This document shows, in pieces, positions 10,384-22,282 of a DNA stretch of 64,000 bases. The stretch is from Allantophomopsis cytisporea. Its lineage: Eukaryota; Ascomycota; Leotiomycetes; Phacidiales; Phacidiaceae. The notes below the pieces were generated by a model. The model was not told the DNA's origin. It made no database searches and saw only the letters and a program-made list of their open reading frames with translations. Both the position numbers and the translations under genes were made by a program. Position 1 is the first letter of the stretch, and each line of letters opens with the position of its first letter. The stretch lies in contig CP103029.1 in assembly GCA_024752435.1 (NCBI GenBank), positions 1,054,001 to 1,118,000 on the forward strand, in the 5' to 3' direction.

Positions 10384-13300
10384 ATGCAGGATCGGCTTGG
10401 GTTTTCCCCGTGGATCTAGAAGAGGATACTGTGATGTGACGATAAGGCCGCAGCTGTTGGGACAACTGATGTAGGTAAGGCTGCACTATGGATTATCCCT
10501 GAACAAACGGATGCATACACACAGGATGTGTTAGCAGGGAGGTTGCGAAAGAACTCCTCGAGAGACAAGTACGCGATAACTTATAAATGAATAAATATAT
10601 AAAGCTGGTTGTCACTATTCGCTCAAGAAATACAGGCCCATATATGTTTTGCATGTGCATAATTACACCAACAAAACAAGAAATGAGTCGACTACTTTCT
10701 GTGTTCGTATTTTTGGTAATGGTAGTCCACCGAATGGTGTCGGATAGGCAAGGTTGTCTCAACGAGCAGAGTCATTCATACTGAAGACATTTGGTGTCAC
10801 GCATGAGGATGTGCTTGGATTTATACTCTGTAGGTAAGACCGTTTATTTGTCTGACAAAGCCACCAAGACGGCTGATCCAACAAGCTGACAACAAAGGTG
10901 TATTAGGGTGGACATGCTCGAGTGCATGCGTGCATACATATCTTACCATGTAGCTGCTCCAGCGCTGACGCCCATCGCGCTACAGCCTGCACTTGCATAT
11001 GACGCTGTCGGAGACTATCTAATGTCTCGTGTATGATATTGGATACTACCTGATCAGTCGTGTAGTATATATGCAGGTTTGTATGGTGCCCCTGACTTCC
11101 AAAGGAGGATATATCTTGGAATTTCATGGATAGACTGCACGATATAGGGCCAGTAGCGCACACACCGGGGTTGTAATCAACGCAATACATACCACTGGCT
11201 CTGGCCGTGGCGTACGAAGGCCTGCACTTATGAAGTACTCTCTCTGGTGCTTTACTGTGTATGTATGTGCTGCACGCATAATCGCATTCCATACTATGAT
11301 CAAAGCACGCGCGGATAGCCGTCTTGACGAAGCCTCGCAGTGTAAGTAGGATAGCTCGAGCTGTGCCCTTTACTGTGTACTGCGTACGCCGATTCCTTCA
11401 AAGCGAATAGTTTGGAGATAACTGGGTTCAAAGCGCAAAAGCACACTTTCTGGCCCCCAATATTCATCACAGAGGTGGTGTCAAGGGAAAAACGCCGCCA
11501 TCATGATTGGACATTTATGCCGTGTGCTGCATAGCTGCTCATACTTTGAAGTTGTTCCTTGTTCATGATTTGTCGTCAGGTGCTATGTATTGGGGAGGGC
11601 GGTTGGCGGTGAATAAATAACCTTCTGCTTTTCGTCCTCCTGTGTTTGGTATCATTTTTCCAATGATACTCAAATGCAAACACTTACAATATTGCGCATA
11701 GCTACGAACCGCACATACAATCTCTTGCCAAGCAATTCGATCCAATGCATATCTCCTACAATGCTCTGCACGTGGCAAGTTTCGGTGAGCATGAACAAAA
11801 GAGCGTGTATTGCCATGAGTCGAATCGCTTGGCCAGAGATTACACGATCTTCAGATGCTTGTAGCCCCATCAACCCTGCAGATATCGTTCATCTTGGATT
11901 TCTAGCAACTATATAGCTATTAGTCTTTGTAAACGGCTTGTAATAAGCAACTGATCACTACTCGTTAAAGGGTTGCTTGATGTAGTGTCTACTCTTATAC
12001 ATCGACTCAAGATATTGTAGTTTCTTCCTAAAATTTTCGACCTAGTGTAAGTGATTTCCTTAGTTTACCTTTTCTTGATATCTGCTGCAATTATAACAAC
12101 GAACCGATTAAGCAATCTCTTGGTAAGGGTTCAAGAAATAACAACGTAAAGCAAGTTCGATTATACCACTTAAATATGGTCTATATTCTTACGGTATTAC
12201 ACTGCTATTATACTTGATGTGCCTGGGTCTTGGTTTCCCACACTACCTAGTATCGAGTCAGTAAGGTTAAATATAAAATTAAGAGGAAGGATTTACCTAC
12301 AAATCTGCAGAGCTTTGAATAGTAAAACAATATTGTAGGGGAAGCGTAGACATCATCTAAAATATAGTCCAGAATTTGCTGCACAGGGTGGGATTTGGCA
12401 AGAGTGGGTGGCTTCGCTTTGCTGTACAATATCACCTTCAATATCACTTTTTGACATATGGGGGCGGATTGTGGATGGTGGTGAGCCGGCCCGAAAATAG
12501 ACCGGACGGGCATTGCGACGGGTAAGATACTTGAGTAAGGTAAGGTAGGTAGGTAGTATGCACTGTGTAAGGCATCACACTTTTTGCACATCTCCATCGC
12601 GGAACAGTTCCTCCAAGCAACAATAACTCAGAGAGACTACGGTTAATACTCAACGCCAATGGACATCTGCAAATGCCATGTTGGACGGAAATTACCTTAT
12701 TTTCCCTTTACCTAATCTGCTTGCCCTATGGTAGGGTGTGGATACTAAGGGTATTTAGTGATCTATGTGTCTACCGAACTTACCTAGGTATTCTACATAC
12801 ATACATGTTCTACTTTGTACGAAGATCTCAAACAGCTTTAGTGACTGGTCTATAGTATATATTCACACCCTCAATATGTATATCTAGTCTAACTAGAGAA
12901 ACACATCTGAACTGCCCAATCACTAAGCAACCAATGTCGCTGAGCTATTGATATCCATTCCCTCCGTGAACAAGTGCTAGTTGGGAAATATTTCGGCGGA
13001 TGGACCGGCAACAATTCATAAATTATATATAAGCGCCTATTTCCTGCTCTACTTAACGACGTAACCAGGCCAGAACGATAGATACTAGTATGCTTGGGCA
13101 TATCTAGGCATAATCTTTTGGCCAAACCCTATGTTATCGTAGATTCGAGCACGTTCACCTCTCACCTATCAACAGAGTACCGGAGCAAGGATCCGAACGT
13201 AATCGTAAGACACACCGCTTGAAAGATCCATCAGTTAGAAGGAATGCGTTGAGGTTTCCTCAGACGTGTTGTTGACAAACATTAAGCAGAGCAAGAATAG

Positions 13301-14029
13301 AACAAAGGCATCTGTAATGAATGGTGGTAATGATGACTAGCAGTCTGATTATCATGATAATCTAGGTAACTGACTGAAAAGTAAATAAAGTAGGAAAAGT
13401 AGAAAGCAGTAAGATAGAGTTGACACTTACAAAGTCACACCTCAGTGGAGCGTCTAGATACCAATCCACACACCATTCCATAAATACTTTGTGCCTTGTC
13501 CCCATAGGGAAGAAAGATAGCTTATAGTGTCAGGCGGTACAGCCATGCAGAATTGAGCGACCCAATCGGTCGGTATCATTTCCCATCGAAATATTCTGCT
13601 CTGATTTGATTGATCAAAGTAGATTCCTTTACTTCCCTAGGTCCAGGAATAATGTAGAGCGTATTTGTACATCACACATTATTGTCTAGGCTCCGGCCGC
13701 ATATCCGCAAGTGACGTCGGAATGGATACATCAACTTGACTTCCGTTCAGATATCGCACCACACCTGTTGGGCATTGATTTGATTTCTCTGGTTCTAGTA
13801 ATTCATTCATTATCTTTATCATCGCTTTTGCTGTGCTTCTTCCTCATAGACCAACTTCCGTAGTGCCAATTGAGCGAATCTTCGAGCATACCCACCTACT
13901 GTCACATTTAAATACGAGGCACATGCCTTACGTCGTCAATCTCCATCGCTAGTCTGTCTTCTCTTCTCGCAGAAACATTACTCATTTTATAAGCCCTGCT
14001 TGTTTTTGAGTTATTCAAACCCCAGGATC

Positions 14030-14065
<36 letters not shown>

Positions 14066-14231
14066 TGCGCCTGTTCTTTCTGTGGGTGCCTACCTCATAG
14101 ATATTTCTTCAGCAATTCTAGGAGCCTGGTGAGAAGGAGTAGACATAGGGACATCTATCCTCCTAATTCTCGAATTTGAAAGTGACAGAGAGCTGTCCAT
14201 CGGTCTTGTTTTTGTTTGAACATTCCCAACG
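10384..14231. other. Long gene-poor spacer
   Basis: 3.8 kb with only short, mutually overlapping open frames on both strands, none resembling a known family. It contains a perfect ACCTAGGT palindrome at 12782-12789, a GGTAGG-type cluster near 12540, and a (TC)n tract at 14034-14062 about 170 bases before the ceramidase start. The longest frame (10903-11292, minus, 129 codons) is Cys/His-rich without a signal peptide and is not supported as a gene. Confidence 0.5.
14034..14062. repeat. (TC)14 microsatellite
   Basis: Uninterrupted TC dinucleotide run of about 29 bases, in the presumed 5' leader or promoter of the ceramidase gene. Pyrimidine tracts upstream of start codons are common in fungal promoters. 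Confidence 0.95.
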
Positions 14232-15542
14232 ATGCTTCAATCGTTGCCGAGCTTTCCGGTTCGTTGCATGAACCATCAACTATTCACAGCCATTGTTATC
14301 TCTTAGGATGTATGGGGAACTAATTATTCTCCTCATAGTACCCGGAACCGTCAAAGGATGGATTCTGGAATCCAGTCACATCCACAATAAACTGGTGCGA
14401 AGAGGTATGGATTATGTCCTACTGTCACTGAGGAAATTCTTCGAGGTTATAACATTGCTGCTAGGATTACTATGCAACCATATATGCCGCAGAAATCGTC
14501 AACACGTTAACAAATCTCCTCTTTATTGCACTTGGAATAAAAGGCATCAAAAACTGCATCAAAGAAGGCCATGACTCTATATTCATGATCTCCTTCATAG
14601 GATATTTGCTTGTCGGTTCTGGCTCGTTCCTTTTCCATGCAACTCTAAAATGTCTGTGAATTCCAACCGAAGACATGCACGGCGATTTGCGAAAACGGCG
14701 GTGCTGACACTGCACCTCAGATCCTATGCAACTGGTTGACGAACTATCGATGATATACACGACATGTCTGATGTGCTATGCTACATTCTCGTTCTCTAAG
14801 TCACGAATTTTCTCTCAGCTCCTTGCCGCTGGCCTTGTAGGACTTTCCGTCTTTATCACTGTAAGGACTCCAAACCGATGTTTCGGACTTGTAACTGATT
14901 GAAGCACAATGTCTATAGCTATATTATCATTACCTGCAAGACCCAGACTTCCATCAGAATGCATATGCAATTCTCACCGCTGTTGTCCTTTTCAGATCAA
15001 TGTATGTCATGGAGATAAATCTGCGACCATCACTTCGAGCAAAATACAATAAGGCAGCACCAGGAGAAGAAATTAGCGCACAGCAGCGCACATTAGACGC
15101 GCAAAGAGACAAGTGGATTTTGGGACGTATGTGGCTCATGATTGCACTTGGGCTTTCAATATTCCTTGGTGGGTTTGGCATATGGACGCTTGACAACGTT
15201 TATTGCTCAAAATTGAGAACTTGGCGTCGTGAGATTGGTTTGCCATGGGGACTACTCTTGGAAGGTCACGGCTGGTGGTGAGTACATGCCTTCGTAATCT
15301 GACAGAGTGTATCTAACGTTCACAGGCATCTCATGACTGGAACCGGTGCATACTTTTATATAACTTGGGGAATCTGGCTGCGACACTGTCTGAACAACAG
15401 ACAAGAAGAGTACACTTTGAAATGGCCAAGCATTGTCTTCTCTTTACCAGAGGTAGTAAGGGTTCCCAAGACTTGTGGAACACATACCAATGATAGTCCA
15501 AACGGCACCATACAGAACGGACAATCGAAGAAACTGGTATGA
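14232..15542 (+). CDS. YPC1: Alkaline ceramidase (Ypc1/Ydc1 family)
   Basis: An integral membrane ER/Golgi enzyme that cleaves (phyto- or dihydro-)ceramide to sphingoid base and fatty acid. Six exons are read: 14232-14258, 14339-14404, 14465-14651, 14721-14860, 14919-15277 and 15326-15542, giving 331 aa. The first exon encodes only MLQSLPSFP and joins to YPEPSKDGFWNPVTSTINWCEE, then DYYATIYAAEIVNTLTNLL. The CREST-superfamily metal residues are all present: H89 and D100 in FLFHATLKYPMQLVDE, and H257/H261 in LLLEGHGWWHLMTGTGAY. About seven hydrophobic segments follow the family pattern, and LDNVYC is conserved. Whether it prefers phytoceramide (Ypc1) or dihydroceramide (Ydc1) is not readable. 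None of the larger exons alone gives the protein; all six are needed. Confidence 0.93.
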
Positions 15543-16311
15543 GTGGGATCGGGGGAGTGAAGGCCTCTAACCGTAGTAGCAATGCTTGGATAAATCAAAT
15601 GCTACTGACAAATAGATAGATTTACTCATTTGAATAGAACTGCGCATGTCTGTAGCAGGGATACTGGTTTGATTGGGCGTTCTGAGGCCGACACTTATAT
15701 CAAGGATACGTAGATTGTGGGGATAAAGATCTTGATCTGTGCATACAATGTTTTTATCTACATACGTCTCAAACGTGGAAGTGGAAAACGCTGCTTAGCA
15801 AAAGGGCAGGAATCCACTGATCATTCGCTGGTGAAAGCCCTTTACACTTTATATGCAAGAACCATAGTTATATAGAATTAAATAAATAAATAAAAACAGT
15901 ATATATATACGTATGCTTGTCCCTTATTCTATATTCATCACGTTCGGCCAGCAGTGTTGAAAGGCCCTGGCGCTAAGACAGAGTACCGCAAGTAACTATA
16001 CCGATAAGATGAGGGATGTCATCTCAAGGCCACCTGCAGCTCGTCAGAGTACACGTAGATCACTAGCCATCATCTCAATTCACGGAAGTCTTTCGTTTCC
16101 TTCACCAAAGTCCTGCATGCACCAAGCTGCACTCTCCTGCTTTCAGCTACAGCATTTCCTAGATCATTTTATCCGATAGTTTAACATTCCAGCAGCAATC
16201 AAGCAACGTTTCTCGAACCTGTAGCCGATAATGAATTCGAACATTTAGAACTCAACCACCAGAACACACATTTACGGGTTTACCGCTGAGACGAATTCGA
16301 AGTATACGACC
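15543..16311. other. Intergenic between ceramidase and golgin genes
   Basis: About 770 bases, AT-rich around 15870-15920 (TAAATAAATAAATA-like run, then a short TA repeat). No gene is seen. It should hold the ceramidase 3' end and the promoter of the next gene. Confidence 0.5.
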
Positions 16312-18983
16312 ATGACCACATCTTCGAAAGGCTCTTCGAGATGGGGTTCATTTTTACAACAAGCTGTAGCAGGCGTGGAGTCACGGCTCGACACAATTCT
16401 GGCCGAAGGTGACGAGGCACAGAAACCAAAGCAACCGTCAGCCAGCACATCGGTTGCCTCGACGCCAAACACCAAAACAGACAGTGGTATTTTCTTCTCA
16501 GATGCCATTGTGTAGTTAAAATGCTTACATCTACTCTCAAGGGCTCTCAAGAAGCGGATCTACGACCAGCAGAACTAATGATCGTCTACAAGAGCGCCTG
16601 GCCAAGGCTATAGCAGCAAAGAATGCTGCGCAACGGAGCGGTGGCCCAACATCTTCTTCGAGCGTACCCTCTAGATCTGGGAGCCCTGCGACTGTGCTCG
16701 TGAGTCCAAGACAGAGCGTTGATAGCACAAGACCAAGCATCGACATAACAACGCCCAGGACGGACGATTTTTCTACTGAAATTGAACAGCTGGCTAGAAG
16801 ATCGGAAGAACGGAACTTATCACATATATTTGTCGGAGCGTCACTGAAGGATGATGTGAACGCATCTATCGCTGAAGATGCTACTCGGTCGTCGCTCGAA
16901 TCGCATGCAGTTTCTACACCAACTTCGGAATTGCAATTAGGCAATGGGCATACAGAAAATGACGCACCCTTCACAACAGTCGATACAGCGCCTGACTCGA
17001 TACTGGAAGATAATGCTTCCGTTCTCAAGCAGCTTCGAGAGGACTATGAAGTCGCCCAGCTGCAGCGTCAGGAGGAGATACACAGCTACGTGGAACAAAT
17101 TGACTCGTTACAAGCCAAATTGCAATACCTGTCCAAGGAATCTGCGGAAACGGCACGGAGAACTGGCTCCTCTGCTCCAGCTGGTAGTCTCGAAAAGAAA
17201 TTGGCAGAGAAAGAAGAGCGGATCGCACTGCTGATGGAAGAGGGTCAAAATTGGTCAAAGACCGAGCTTAAACATATGACAGCTATCAAGAGGTTGAGGG
17301 CAAAGATATTGGATGATACCAAAGAGCTACAAGAAGCCAAACGGAAGCAGGATAAGGCTCAGAAAGAGCAGTCAAGTCTAATAGATCGTTTGCGCCAAGC
17401 TGAGCTGGCCCAGAAAAACCTCAACGAACGATTGAAGAGCACAAATAAGCTACAAAAAGATTTTGAAGCCATGAAAGCCGATCGGGATTCAAAAGATGCA
17501 ATCATCAAACAACTCAAGCAGCAACTCACGGAAGCGACGAATTCTGCGAATGAAGCCGACACGAAGGTTGCTAAAGAAGCACTGGCTGCCGAAAGAAGGA
17601 AGCTTGAGGAGTTGGAAGAGAAACTATCGGATCTAAGACTAGAGAAGGAGTTGTCGAATGATCGTGCCCAATCGCAGATAAAAGAACTCAAAGAACAATT
17701 GGAGAAAGATTCTCAGCGCAGACAAGCCGCTGAGACTGAGATGAAGGCAGAACAACAAATGCTGGAAAGTAAGCTTGAGGTCATGCGTGCGCGTGCGGAG
17801 GAGGTCTCCTCAGGTGCTACAGGCGATGCACAAGCTAAGCTTCTTCGTCAAATTGAGACGCTTCAAAGCCAGTACTCTATTGCTAGTGAAAATTGGCAAG
17901 GTATCGAGTCTTCTATGATTGCCCGAGTTACTAGTTTAGAAAGGGAACGTGATGAACTCAGCCGCAAAGAGGCAGATATCAGACGCAAAGCTCGGGAAGT
18001 GGTACGTTGATTTTTGCCTTGTTTTGTGAAGTAATCACTAATTATGACAGACTCTGAAATCTAAACGTAACGAGGAGGAGCTCGAAGAAACGCAAGCCAA
18101 GCTGCAAAATTTTCAACATGACCTCACGGAGCACAAGTCAAAATTGGATAACTTACAGCTACGTGCTGAAAAGGCCGAGGCCGCACTCATTGAAGCAAAA
18201 TCATCCTTCGAACAAGAGAAGCAAGCTTTGAAGGCTGAGGCACAGCAGCAATTGGAGGAAGAAAGAGCTCGTTTACAAGAACAATCTAACGGCAGCGTCT
18301 TCAGTGGCAGGGCTGAATCACCAGCAGCATCCAGCCAAAGAGGATTGACTTCCGACCTTCTAGGCCTACAAAATCTCCAATCGAGAAGGGCATCTGCTCG
18401 TTCCGCTACAAGCGAATTTCCTGTAATAGATCGCTTTGTTACAAGTCGACGACCATCTGTGCTTCCTCGAACATCATTGCCGGGGACGCCACAACGCCAG
18501 GATTCTCAGCTGTCGCTCAATCATAGCAATGAAATGACACAAACACCTCTAATCCATACAGGCGACCACGACGATGACTTTTTTGATCATCCAGAGTCCC
18601 CCCAACAGACAATCAACGATATGGTCTCTGTCAGCACAGTTGGCGCTGGTCCAAGTGTAGAGCTCGTTGGACGTATGTCAGCTGCAGTTCGTCGCTTAGA
18701 AAGTGAAAAAGTTGCTACAAAGGAAGAGATTTCGCGCCTTTCTAGTCAAAGGGATGAGGCCAGAAGCGAGATTGTTAAGCTCATGCATGAGGTCGCAACC
18801 AAGAGAGCCGCTGATGAGAAGGTCAAGAAGCTTGAGGAAGAGGTCCAGATGTTGAAAGAAAGATATGATACCACACTTGAGATGCTAGGGGCCAAAACCG
18901 AAGAAGCTGAGGAATTGAGAGCTGATGTTGCCGATCTTAAGGAGATGTACAAGGAACTGGTTGACAGAGTAATGACCAGGTAG
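16312..18983 (+). CDS. SGM1: TMF/Sgm1-type golgin, Rab6 (Ypt6)-binding coiled-coil protein
   Basis: A predicted Golgi tether related to mammalian TMF1 and yeast Sgm1. Three exons are read: 16312-16486, 16542-18001 and 18051-18983, giving 855 aa. The start MTTSSKGSSRWGSFLQQAVAG has A at -3, and the N-terminus forms the amphipathic SRWGSFLQQAVAGVESRLD segment typical of the family. Residues up to about 230 are Ser/Thr-rich and disordered; heptad-rich coiled coil follows. A second low-complexity Ser/Pro segment lies in the third exon. The C-terminal ~110 residues (from VELVGRMSAAVRRLESEK to ELVDRVMTR) match the TMF_TATA_bd domain, which in animals binds Rab6. Its stop codon is only about 45 bases from the NAS6 stop codon on the other strand, so the 3' untranslated regions probably overlap. 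Confidence 0.88.
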
Positions 18984-19030
18984 TCAATTCATGGGTGTGT
19001 CAAGACAATTTAGCGTGTATAATTACTATG

Positions 19031-20141
19031 TTATAATTCTATACCCTCTCTTTCAGCAGTCTGTACTATGAACTTTCGAACCTTGACATTTGTCAGTATT
19101 GTACTCAATATATTATGATGATGAGACTTGCCTGAGCATCCGGGGCAAGGTCCAAGGCCAAGAACCCATCCACATCTTTTTTATCTGTTTCTGCACCTGC
19201 CTTCAATAAAGCGATCGCGCAGTGACCTATATCACAAATCAGCACATTCATGACGAGCAATGGACATCTCGGACTAAGTTTTGCCTACCATGGCCTTCAG
19301 CGATGCTGTGATGCAGTGGTGTGTATCCGGTCTGGTCTTGTGAGTTTATGGGTGACCTATTCTTGAGAAACAATTCTATCATTGGGACCGAGCCAATAGC
19401 AGCAGCACGGTGGATTGGAAATGTGCTTCGGCGGTCCTTGACGCGTGTCGATGCCTTGTGTTCAATGAGCTTTCGAGCAACATCAAGATTGTTCTTTGAG
19501 GCTGCAAAGTGCAATGCTGTCTAAGATAAATAAGCAGCTATTTGGTGCTTAGGAGAACAAAAAAAACTACCTGTCCATTGAAATCTACGAAAATTGATGA
19601 AGTTAGTGATTGATCACTTTTGTGGCTGCCTACTTGAACCATGGGCTATATAGGCTTACTCTTCATGTTGACATCTGCACCTTTATTGAGAAGCAGGTCA
19701 ACCAGATCATCACCATCCTGAATACTGACTGCGAACATAAGTGGCGTGTAACCGCTTGAACCATCCTATTTGATGATATGAGTAAAAACCATATGCAACA
19801 TAAGGTGGGTGATCAGTGAGACAGGAATGTTATATGGGATAAGAATTCACGGGTGTCAGATAGACTTTCTCACTCACTTGAATGTCAATATCAAAGTCCC
19901 TGGCTTGCATCAATAGCTTGACCACTTCGACCCTATTGTAGGAGCAGGCCCAGTGAATTATCTCTCGTTCATCAGAGTCTTTCTGGTGTCTAAGCTTGGG
20001 ATTTGCCTATGTACAATAGTTTAGTTGAATGTATTCTGAAAAGAAGGATGAGTATATAGTAACATTAAGTAACGACTCCACCACATTAACGTGACCAGCT
20101 CTGGCGGCTTCGTGAACCGGAAACTTGGACGCTTCATCCAT
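19031..20141 (-). CDS. NAS6: Gankyrin homologue, 26S proteasome assembly chaperone (ankyrin repeats)
   Basis: Ankyrin-repeat chaperone that binds the Rpt3 ATPase during 19S regulatory particle assembly. Seven exons are read: 20141-20064, 20006-19878, 19765-19660, 19584-19571, 19520-19289, 19226-19132 and 19081-19031, giving 234 aa (yeast Nas6 is 228). Six to seven ankyrin repeats are visible: KFPVHEAARAGHVNVVESLL, EREIIHWACSYNRVEVVKLL, GYTPLMFAVSIQDGDDLVDLL, GQTALHFAASKNNLDVARKL, FPIHRAAAIGSVPMIELFL, and GYTPLHHSIAEGHGHCAIALL. The end reads DLAPDAQ|VRKFIVQTAEREGIEL. Two oddities are needed to keep the repeats intact: a 14-base internal exon (19571-19584) and a last intron with a GC donor (19131-19082). 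It is divergent from PRP46. Confidence 0.93.
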
Positions 20142-20618
20142 GTTTGCACAGCTTTGGGGGACTACTTTAATCAACTAGAGATTTTGAACGAGGTGCTGAA
20201 GTATGTGGGCTAGTGTACGTAGAGATTTGGAATGTCGCAGGTAACTCCAGTACGTAGTAATGGGTCATTGATTAATATAAGCAGATGTGGAGGAGGCGAG
20301 CGAGAAGCTTGGACCAATTCAACACTCGCAGGGACTACTGCAGCGAGACGTTAAAGCCTTCACTCGCGGCTCTGCGCTGCAATCGACAATCGCGTCTCTT
20401 AGCCACACGCGAGTCCAATCGTCGCGCCAGACAATCTTCATAATTGATTGTCATCTTTCTGTAAAGTAAACGTATTCACCTCTACAAATTTCTCACGACC
20501 TCTGCGCCACAAATCCCATTCTACAACACCGCCCCGTCGATCTGTGCATAAAGCTTCAAGAGATTAGGTCTCAACTGCTTGCTGGTGCATCAAGAAGCGT
20601 AGGCGCATATAATCAAAT
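20142..20618. promoter_or_regulatory. Divergent promoter NAS6 / PRP46
   Basis: 477 bases lie between two divergent start codons, with no open frame of interest. The bases nearest PRP46 are pyrimidine-rich. No proteasome-associated control element was confirmed by eye. The promoter role is inferred from position. Confidence 0.5.
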
Positions 20619-22183
20619 ATGACGACCACAGCGTCTTTGCCCGATCCCAAAGTAAGTTTACCTTAAGGTATTCCCATGCAGGTCGCTGCTAACAGACGTA
20701 GATTCTTGCACAAAATTCTTCCAAGAGAACACGGGAACTTTTTGCGTCAGACTTCGGTTCAATATTCTCCGAACAGAACCTTCCAACTCCTACTTCCAAC
20801 CCCACAGATCTGTCGGATCGTATTGGTCTTACAGCGAGAATACGCAGCGAATACGATGACGTTCGAGAATTACCAGCGGCTCTTGCAGCGAAGCAGGCCA
20901 GCGTGGCCAGTGCTGCAGCAGCCCGAAGGAAGAAGGCAAAGACTGAGGGTACAGAGTCAACAGATGCACGTACTGCGAAGATGATCGAAGGGATTACATC
21001 GAAGGATGGACCTGGGAGTGGAAGCTCTACGGCGCTTACAGTACGGGGCAAAGAAGCCGTGAATTCGAATGCGCCAAACGCGGATGGCCCAACGATTCAA
21101 AAAAATCTTCCATCGTCTAGTCTGGTCCGCAAGCAAACTGTGCAACAGGTCAAACCAGATTGGCATGCGCCATGGAAGCTCATGAGAGTGATATCTGGTC
21201 ACCTTGGTTGGGTCAGAAGTTTAGCAGTAGAGCCGGAGAATAAATGGTTCGCTAGTGGAGCAGGAGATCGAACCATCAAGATTTGGGATTTGGCAACTGG
21301 TTCTTTGAAGATCACATTGACTGGCCACATTTCTACAGTCAGAGGGCTGGCTGTTTCACCTAGACATCCATATTTGTTTTCGTGTGGAGAGGATAAGATG
21401 GTTAAATGCTGGGATTTGGAGACTAACAAGGTTATTCGACATTACCACGGTCATCTCAGTGGAGTATATACTCTGTCGCTCCATCCAACCCTTGATGTTC
21501 TTGTAACAGGAGGTCGCGATGGTGTTGCAAGAGTGTGGGATATGCGGACACGCAGCAACATTCATGTTCTTTCAGGACATAAAGGCACTGTCTCTGACGT
21601 CAAGTGCCAGGAGGCTGATCCACAAGTGATTACTTCATCTCTCGATTCGACGGTACGACTTTGGGATCTTGCAGCGGGAAAAACCTCGGGTGTCTTGACG
21701 CACCACAAGAAGGGAGTCAGAGCTTTAGCGATTCATCCCAAAGAATTCACGTTTGCTAGTGGAAGTACTGGTAGTATCAAGCAGTGGAAATGTCCAGAGG
21801 GTGCTTTCATGCAAAACTTTGAAGGCCAAAATTCCATCATCAACACTATGAGTGTTAACGAGGATAACGTGCTATTTTCTGGAGGGGATAATGGGTCTAT
21901 GAGTTTCTGGGACTGGAAGTCTGGCCACCGTTTCCAATCATTGGAAAGTACTGCCCAGCCAGGTTCCTTGGACGCCGAAGCTGGGCTAATGAGTTCTACA
22001 TACGATCGTACGGGTTTGCGTCTCATTACTGGTGAAGCTGATAAGACAAGTAAGCATCTTTCCCTGCACCAGCTCGAAGCAAGCTAACATTTCACAGTCA
22101 AGGTATGGAAGCAAGATGAAAACGCAACGCCGGAAACACATCCATTGGACTGGAAACCAGTCTTGGGAAGACAAAGATTCTAG
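20619..22183 (+). CDS. PRP46: Pre-mRNA splicing factor Prp46/PLRG1 (WD40, NineTeen complex-associated)
   Basis: WD40 protein of the Prp19-associated complex that activates the spliceosome. Three exons are read: 20619-20651 (MTTTASLPDPK), 20702-22049 and 22098-22183, giving 488 aa. The N-terminal ~170 residues are charged and partly disordered (SEYDDVRELPAALAAKQAS, basic RRKKAKTEG). Seven WD repeats fill the rest, with clear signatures such as GHLGWVRSLAVEPENKWFAS, DRTIKIWDLATG, GHISTVRGLAVSPRHPYLFS, GHLSGVYTLSLHPTLDVLVT, GHKGTVSDVKCQEADPQVIT and STVRLWDLAAGK. The last exon supplies the closing strand (EADKT|IKVWKQDENATPETHPLDW), which is conserved in PLRG1. It converges on ORC1 with about 100 bases between stops. 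Confidence 0.95.
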
Positions 22184-22282
22184 TGTTTCAGGCATAAACA
22201 AAAAAGAACCTTGCTCAGACGCACGGAACCAGCGTATGGTGTGCGGAAAATGGGTATCATTTGGCGGAGTTGGACACAATAT

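Noticed and set aside
10903..11292. 129-codon minus-strand frame rich in Cys and His
   Set aside because: ATG start but no signal peptide, no family, irregular composition; a possible GT..AG extension at its end did not give a convincing protein.
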